A DNA stretch of 64,000 nt. It comes from an uncultured Prochlorococcus sp. GTDB lineage: Bacteria; Cyanobacteriota; Cyanobacteriia; PCC-6307; Cyanobiaceae. Below are positions 59,022 to 64,000 of this stretch, one piece after another. Under the pieces are notes generated by a model that was not told the origin of the DNA, made no database searches, and was given only the letters and a program-made list of their open reading frames with translations. Location: positions 62,001 through 126,000 of the forward strand of contig CACMXO010000001.1 of NCBI GenBank assembly GCA_902617605.1, in the 5' to 3' direction. A program made the position numbers and the translations under genes. Position 1 is the stretch's first letter, and each line of letters opens with the position of its first letter.

Positions 59022-59837
59022 ATGGAGATTATTGTGCCCGGCATTGTTTATTTAGTTGGAGCAGGTCCTGGTGACCCTGAGCTTTTGACTCTTAAAGCTT
59101 TACGCCTAATAAAAAACTGTGATGCATTAGTTCATGATGCTTTAATCCCAGATGAAATAACAAAAGAGGCAGGAAAAAATACAGAAATTTTCCATGTAGG
59201 CAAAAGAGCTGGGAAGTGTTCTGTACCTCAGGCTGAAACTAATGATCTTATTTTGAAATTAGCAAAAGAAGGAAAAAATGTTGTAAGGCTTAAAGGGGGC
59301 GATCCATTCGTTTTTTCTAGAGGTGGTGAAGAGGTATCGATTTTAGAAAAAAATGGAATTGCAGTTGAAATCGTTCCTGGTATTACTTCTGGGATAGCTG
59401 CACCCACATATTTTGGTATTCCACTAACCCATAGAGATGCTGCGAGTTCAGTAACTTTTGTCACTGGACATGAGCGTGTAGATAAGAAAAAAAAGACAGT
59501 TAATTGGAGAGATTTAGCTAAATCATCAGATAGCTTAGTAATTTTTATGGGTATAAAAAATATTGAATTTATTGTGGAAGAATTAATTCTAGGGGGTTTA
59601 GATAAGAGTACTAAATGCGCTGTTATTCAAGAAGCTACTTTAAAAAATCAAAAATGTTTGATAGAGAAATTAGAAAATCTTCCAGATAAAATCAAAGATA
59701 AAAAATTTTTAGCTCCATCAATTATCATTATTGGAAAAATTGTTGAATTTAAAGTTAATAACAATATAACTAAAGTATCTGATGTCTATTTACCAGATAT
59801 TAATAAAGTTCAACTATATAGTAAATCCCAAAAGTAA
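59022..59837 (+). CDS. cobA: Uroporphyrinogen-III C-methyltransferase
   Basis: CobA methylates uroporphyrinogen III twice to precorrin-2, the precursor of siroheme and cobalamin. I chose the ATG at 59022 (271 residues); a TTG two codons earlier also opens the frame. The SAM-binding entry GAGPGDPELL is at residues 13-22, followed by RLKGGDPFVFSRGGEE near 86-101, VPGITSGIA near residue 115 and a C-terminal block with SPIIIIG. It is a single-domain protein without the CysG dehydrogenase part. The 3' end overlaps pabC by 28 bases. Confidence 0.94.
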   Translation: MEIIVPGIVYLVGAGPGDPELLTLKALRLIKNCDALVHDALIPDEITKEAGKNTEIFHVGKRAGKCSVPQAETNDLILKLAKEGKNVVRLKGGDPFVFSRGGEEVSILEKNGIAVEIVPGITSGIAAPTYFGIPLTHRDAASSVTFVTGHERVDKKKKTVNWRDLAKSSDSLVIFMGIKNIEFIVEELILGGLDKSTKCAVIQEATLKNQKCLIEKLENLPDKIKDKKFLAPSIIIIGKIVEFKVNNNITKVSDVYLPDINKVQLYSKSQK

Positions 59838-60637
59838 ATTGGATCGAATTTAGGTTCAAGCTTTAAATCATTAACTTGATTAATTTGTCTACAAGATAAG
59901 CTATTAATTGCAACTATTATGTCATCATTTTGAAATTCTGGAGGAATTGATTCTTCTGTTACAATTTTCAATTTTAAAGCTTCAGAAACCATAATCCCCT
60001 CTAAACAGCCGCTCTCTTTTCTAGGAGTTATCCATTGATTATTTCTTTTAATTAAAAGATTAAATGTACTTCCACAACAAAGTTCACCTGACGTATTCAA
60101 AAGGATAGAATCATCAAATGATTTTTCATTAGCTTCTGTTAATACTTGTATTGCCTGATTATATGAAAATGTTTTGCATTTATTTATAAGACTGAATTCA
60201 TTTACTTTTTCCGTTTGACTAATGCAAACGCTTATTGGACTAAAATTTGGTTTGATTCTATAGAACTCAAGCCATAAATTATCCAAATCTTTTGTCTCTG
60301 AAGTGCTATCAATTGTTAGTTTTCGACCTTCATTAGTTCCTCGACTATAGTTTATTCTTACTGAAGCAAATTGATCATTTTTAAGCGATAACTTTTCAAT
60401 TCCATCTTGAATAAGTTTTTTCAAAGTTAACTTATTTATTTTGAGATTAATATTTAAAATCTTGCTACATTTTTCTAATCTTTTGAGATGTTCATCAAAA
60501 AGAATAAGTTTGTTTTCTTTTATCAAAATGGTTTCAAATATACCATCAGCAAATTTTAATCCTCTATTATTAGCAGCAATAAATATTTTATCAATATCCA
60601 ACCATTGATCCTTGTGCCAGCCTAATGTTTCAATCAT
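59810..60637 (-). CDS. pabC: 4-amino-4-deoxychorismate lyase (branched-chain aminotransferase-like)
   Basis: The 275-residue PLP protein has the fold-type IV pattern: NRGLKFADGIFETILI near residue 29, FDEHLKRLEK, and ESGCLEGIMVSEAL near residue 208. As it directly follows pabB with a four-base overlap, the lyase that releases p-aminobenzoate is the best assignment. A branched-chain or D-amino acid transaminase would be the alternative by sequence alone. It is the last gene of the pyrG-queE-queC-pabB-pabC run. Confidence 0.85.
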   Translation of the reverse strand: MIETLGWHKDQWLDIDKIFIAANNRGLKFADGIFETILIKENKLILFDEHLKRLEKCSKILNINLKINKLTLKKLIQDGIEKLSLKNDQFASVRINYSRGTNEGRKLTIDSTSETKDLDNLWLEFYRIKPNFSPISVCISQTEKVNEFSLINKCKTFSYNQAIQVLTEANEKSFDDSILLNTSGELCCGSTFNLLIKRNNQWITPRKESGCLEGIMVSEALKLKIVTEESIPPEFQNDDIIVAINSLSCRQINQVNDLKLEPKFDPIYFWDLLYS

Positions 60638-61950
60638 TTTAGTGAATCAATTAACGGTAAAATTTTCCACTTTAGTTCATCAGTTTCCTCTTCAGGGTTT
60701 GAATCAATAACTATTCCGCAACCAGCATATATATTGATTTTTTTGCCTTTAATTAAAAATGATCTTATTAATATATTGCTGTCAAACTCCCCATTCCAGT
60801 CAAGCTTCAAAAATGAGCCACAGTATGGTCCGCGTGCACATTCCTCTAATTCAAAAAGTCTCTGGCATGATCTTAATTTAGGTGCTCCAGTTATAGACCC
60901 CCCAGGCCAACAAGCTTTTAGTAAATCAATCCAGTTTTTGTCTTTTTTTAATTTGCCTCTGATTACTGAAGTTAGATGATGAACTTTTAAGAAACTTTCA
61001 AGTTTTAATATTTCTGGCACCATAATACTTCCTGTTTCGCAAACTTTACTTAAATCATTTCTTATTAGGTCAACAATCATAATATTTTCGGCTCTATCTT
61101 TTTCGTTCGTTATTAAATCGATAGCATTAAGTGCGTCTTGATTTAAATCTTTATCTCTGGATCTAGTTCCTTTGATAGGTCTTGATTCTACAAAATTTTT
61201 ATCATCTATTTTTATAAATCTTTCTGGCGAAGTAGATAATACAGCTTCTTTATAATTATCATTATTTATTATTATTCCTCCAAAGGGAGCTCTTAATTTC
61301 TTTCTTATTTTCAAATAAATATCTAGAGGATTATAGTTTTTGGAAGATTCAATTTCGCATTTAGTTGTTAGGTTTGCTTGAAATATATCCCCTAAGGAAA
61401 TTAATTTTTTTAATTTTAAAATATTTTTCTGAAATTTTTCAGCCATTTCCTCCAAATTGACTTTTGAAAAATCAAAATTCAAATTTGTTTCAATAATATT
61501 TTCTTCTTCAATATTTCTTATATTGTTGATTATGTTTTTATAATTCATCAGTTCAGATGACTTTGTGCCTTCGATAATAATTTCTTTTTTTATTAGATTA
61601 CATTTAATTATTGGATCATATGATGCAATCATTAAAGTTGCCATATTAGATTTTCGCCATGGGTTTTTTGGTTCTACGTAAACTCCAGCTTCATAACTTA
61701 ACCATCCTATCCAAAATCCTTTTTCTATATTTTTTAAATTGTTAAATGGATTATTAGTTTTGTCTAAGTTATTGATATCTCTTGATTGAATTATTTTTTT
61801 AGGTTTAATTCCTATTATTGACCATTCCCCATTTTCTTTGCCATCGCTGTCTAGCCAAGCTAATCCTTTATCTCCGAATTTTTTTGTTAGATCATACGTA
61901 ATCAGTGCTGGATCTATCCATTTTTCTAGAATTATTTTTTTTATTTTCAT
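60634..61950 (-). CDS. pabB: Aminodeoxychorismate synthase component I
   Basis: PabB makes aminodeoxychorismate from chorismate, for folate. The 438-residue chorismate-binding domain has SPERFIKI and ESRPIKGTRSRD near residues 235-255, VDLIRNDLSKV near residue 285, LKVHHLTSVIRG and the C-terminal GGSITGAPKLRS near 340. The PIKGT motif, in place of PIAGT of anthranilate synthase, marks it as PabB. It overlaps queC upstream and pabC downstream by four bases each. The glutaminase subunit is not here. Confidence 0.92.
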   Translation of the reverse strand: MKIKKIILEKWIDPALITYDLTKKFGDKGLAWLDSDGKENGEWSIIGIKPKKIIQSRDINNLDKTNNPFNNLKNIEKGFWIGWLSYEAGVYVEPKNPWRKSNMATLMIASYDPIIKCNLIKKEIIIEGTKSSELMNYKNIINNIRNIEEENIIETNLNFDFSKVNLEEMAEKFQKNILKLKKLISLGDIFQANLTTKCEIESSKNYNPLDIYLKIRKKLRAPFGGIIINNDNYKEAVLSTSPERFIKIDDKNFVESRPIKGTRSRDKDLNQDALNAIDLITNEKDRAENIMIVDLIRNDLSKVCETGSIMVPEILKLESFLKVHHLTSVIRGKLKKDKNWIDLLKACWPGGSITGAPKLRSCQRLFELEECARGPYCGSFLKLDWNGEFDSNILIRSFLIKGKKINIYAGCGIVIDSNPEEETDELKWKILPLIDSLK

Positions 61951-62621
61951 TTTTTAGTATTGTTATTAAGCCATTTTTCATAAGCGGCATTTCTAATTCT
62001 GCAGCTATCACACTTACCGCATGGTTTTGCATTACCCGAATAACAACTCCATGTTTTTTTAAAAGGGACATGATTAGCAAAAGCTAATTGAATAATTTCC
62101 TCTTTATTTAAATCTAATAGTGGCGTCCAAAGTTTTATTGGATTATTTTCTCTTCCTCTTTTATTGGCTAAATCTGCTAATTCTTGAAATTTTTTAATGT
62201 AGTCAGGTCTGCAATCTGGATAACCAGAATAATCTAGTGCATTAACTCCTAATCCTATAAAATCAGCATCTATTGCTTCGGCATAACTTAGTGCAACGGA
62301 AATAAATATAGTATTTCTCCCAGGAACATAAGTATTAGGAATTTTATTAGTTTGCAATCCTTCTTTCGGAATTTTTTTTTGAGTATCAGTTAATGACGAG
62401 CCTCCCCATAGAGATAAGTCAAGCTTAATGATTTTAAATTCTTCGATATCAAAGTGTTTTGCAATTATTGATGCAGAATTTAATTCTTTTTTATGACGTT
62501 GACCATAGTCAAATGAAAGGCCAAAAATTTTAGCTTCGGATTTTTTTGCGATACCAGTAACTGTAGAGGAATCTAAACCTCCAGATAATAAAACTACTAT
62601 CGATTTATTTTTAAGAGTCAT
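61947..62621 (-). CDS. queC: 7-cyano-7-deazaguanine synthase
   Basis: QueC converts 7-carboxy-7-deazaguanine to preQ0 with ATP and ammonia. The 224-residue protein has the PP-loop LLSGGLDSST (residues 11-20), YVPGRNTIFISVALSYAEA near 95, and four zinc cysteines in CYSGN..PCGKCDSC near the C-terminus. The last four bases overlap the pabB start. With queE upstream and queG on the other side of the window it supports an intact queuosine pathway. Confidence 0.95.
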   Translation of the reverse strand: MTLKNKSIVVLLSGGLDSSTVTGIAKKSEAKIFGLSFDYGQRHKKELNSASIIAKHFDIEEFKIIKLDLSLWGGSSLTDTQKKIPKEGLQTNKIPNTYVPGRNTIFISVALSYAEAIDADFIGLGVNALDYSGYPDCRPDYIKKFQELADLANKRGRENNPIKLWTPLLDLNKEEIIQLAFANHVPFKKTWSCYSGNAKPCGKCDSCRIRNAAYEKWLNNNTKK

Positions 62622-62627
62622 ATGATT

Positions 62628-63305
62628 TCAATTAATTTTTAAGTATTTGTGAGTTTGAAGGCTCAATTTCCAATCTGGATTATTTTTTACGAAATCAATA
62701 GCAAGAGAAAAACCATTTGCATTGTTCCATGCTGGCTGTAAATAAAAAATTTTGTCTTCTTTTTTTAAGCCATCTTCGCTTTTAGAGAGTTGATATTGTT
62801 TTAAAGTTTCTTTTTTTATTTGAATAGCAAATTCAATATCTTCAATTTCATTTATGATTATTTTGATTTCATTACAGTTTTTTAAATAATAATTTTTTGG
62901 AGGTGAGTGTCTTTTGGGAGATAAAGTAATCCAGTCATAGCTTCCTGATATCGAATTAACTCCACTTGTCTCAATATGAATCTTCATTGGTTTTTGTTCT
63001 TCTCCCATCGTCATTTTCTTTATGGATTTGCAAAAATTATCCAAGTTATGTTGTAAAGGTTCTCCACCTGTAATAACGCAAAAAGATGCTCCTTTTTCTC
63101 TGGCAATTTTTATGCTATCTATTATTTTTTCAATTGATATAAAAGGGTGTTTTTTCTCGTCCCATGAATTCTTGGTATCGCACCACGAACATCCAACTTT
63201 ACATCCCGCTAATCTTACAAAAAAAGCACTTTTTCCAGCATGATAACCTTCACCTTGTAATGAATGAAATTGTTCGACTAAGGGTAAAAAATTTGTCATT
63301 TTCAT
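62628..63305 (-). CDS. queE: 7-carboxy-7-deazaguanine synthase (radical SAM)
   Basis: QueE rearranges 6-carboxytetrahydropterin to 7-carboxy-7-deazaguanine. The 225-residue protein has FHSLQGEGYHAGKSAFFVRLAG, cut short here, then the radical SAM cluster motif CKVGCSWC near residue 35 and CVITGGEPLQH near residue 79. It starts MKMTNFLPLVEQ; the second Met is an equally good start. queC follows six bases later, so substrate passes to the next enzyme from the same message. Confidence 0.94.
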   Translation of the reverse strand: MKMTNFLPLVEQFHSLQGEGYHAGKSAFFVRLAGCKVGCSWCDTKNSWDEKKHPFISIEKIIDSIKIAREKGASFCVITGGEPLQHNLDNFCKSIKKMTMGEEQKPMKIHIETSGVNSISGSYDWITLSPKRHSPPKNYYLKNCNEIKIIINEIEDIEFAIQIKKETLKQYQLSKSEDGLKKEDKIFYLQPAWNNANGFSLAIDFVKNNPDWKLSLQTHKYLKIN

Positions 63306-63323
63306 TCAAAAAAATAAAGAATA

Positions 63324-64000
63324 TTAATTTGATTGAGTTAACTTATCTTGAGAGGCTTTTATTAAACCTTTAAATAAAGGATGAGGTTTCCCAGGTCGTG
63401 ATAAAAACTCAGGATGATATTGACAAGCTAGGAAGTAAGGATGATTTTCTAACTCAATTAACTCAACTAATCTGCCATCTGGTGATGTACCACTAATTTT
63501 GTATCCGGAATTTAAAAAACTTTGTTTGTAGTAATTATTAAATTCGTATCTATGGCGATGTCTTTCATAAATAACATCTTCATCATATAAGTTTTTTCCA
63601 GTTGTATTATTTGTCAATCTACATGGATAAACTCCAAGTCTCATTGTTCCACCTAAATCAACTACATCTTCTTGTTCTGGTAATAAATGAATCACTGGAT
63701 TGGGAGTATCTGGGTCTAGTTCTGAACTAGATGCATCTGGAAGATTAGCTACATTCCTGGCCCATTCTATAACTGCACATTGCATACCAAGGCACAAACC
63801 TAAAAAGGGAATTTTATTTTCTCTTGCGAATTTTATAGCCGAAATTTTTCCATTAACTCCTCTATTGCCAAATCCCCCGGGTACCACAATTGCATCAACT
63901 TTATTTAAGTAAGTTTCTGCTGAATCTTTTTCTATCATTTCAGCGCTTACCCAATGTAAATCCAATAAAGCCTTATTTTCTATGCATGCATGTCTTAAAG
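63324..64000 (-). CDS. pyrG: CTP synthase, C-terminal part (gene runs off the window)
   Basis: The visible 225 or so codons encode most of the glutaminase half of CTP synthase: [32 protein letters not shown] with the nucleophile cysteine, [20 protein letters not shown] and the terminal [17 protein letters not shown]. The frame stays open to base 64000 ([12 protein letters not shown] before the first marked Met), so the N-terminal synthase domain lies outside. The enzyme aminates UTP to CTP and is GTP-activated. It leads the run into queE, 18 bases downstream. Confidence 0.95.
   Translation of the reverse strand, partial: LRHACIENKALLDLHWVSAEMIEKDSAETYLNKVDAIVVPGGFGNRGVNGKISAIKFARENKIPFLGLCLGMQCAVIEWARNVANLPDASSSELDPDTPNPVIHLLPEQEDVVDLGGTMRLGVYPCRLTNNTTGKNLYDEDVIYERHRHRYEFNNYYKQSFLNSGYKISGTSPDGRLVELIELENHPYFLACQYHPEFLSRPGKPHPLFKGLIKASQDKLTQSN

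Noticed and set aside
1-64000. Genomic island, prophage or defence cluster
   Set aside because: All neighbours are core genes with uniform composition; there is no integrase, transposase, tRNA-flanked insertion or unknown multi-gene cassette.

Overview
The window reads as a chromosome segment of a marine picocyanobacterium, most likely a high-light-adapted Prochlorococcus of the MED4/AS9601 type. The grounds are strongly AT-rich sequence, very short intergenic spaces, cyanobacterial families (Gap2-type GAPDH, CYP38-like cyclophilin, DUF1400, DUF502, DUF3134, ABC1 kinase, sucrose-phosphate synthase) and the block dnaN / PRC-barrel protein / purL / purF / topoisomerase subunit A that flanks the origin in this group. 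Species placement is by recall of synteny, not by a database search.

Left part (1-29,988): 29 genes. From the dnaN end leftward they are dnaN-PRC-purL-purF; a parC-like gene, a TPR protein and queG on the plus strand; DUF502, nusB, ftsY, a SpoIIE-type phosphatase, argH and an RRM protein; dusA and msrB; the chaperone group grpE-dnaJ with a TusA-like gene and rsgA; ybaB, murB and murC; gap2; thiL and a periplasmic or lumenal cyclophilin; efp-accB; pdxA and an epimerase-like gene.

Centre (29,989-30,325): the only gene-free stretch over 300 bases. It is very AT-rich and lies directly upstream of dnaN. It holds a concentric palindrome flanked by DnaA-box-like sequences in mirrored orientation, and I read it as the likely replication origin. 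A good -35/-10 pair drives dnaN out of it.

Right part (30,326-64,000): 29 genes. They are thrC, a stand-alone DUF1400 protein and a UbiB-type kinase; recN and uvrA; a phosphatase-less sucrose-phosphate synthase and a small ORF; mraY, DUF3134 and a small membrane protein; argG, rpsF, aroE and dnaK; a ThiO-like oxidase, purU, a CLC transporter, acnB, aroG, a phytol-kinase-like protein, a group 2 type sigma factor, ppk, an MFS exporter and cobA; then the tightly packed run pyrG(partial)-queE-queC-pabB-pabC.

The content is core metabolism and housekeeping: purine, thiamine, pyridoxal, folate, queuosine, corrinoid/siroheme and aromatic amino acid synthesis, peptidoglycan precursors, protein folding, repair and replication. 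I see no mobile element, prophage, CRISPR array, tRNA or rRNA, and no gene cluster that looks like an undescribed defence or biosynthetic system. The most interesting signals are architectural: the origin palindrome, two structured or unusual leaders (rpsF, dnaK), an in-frame minisatellite in ftsY, and convergent genes that nearly all overlap.
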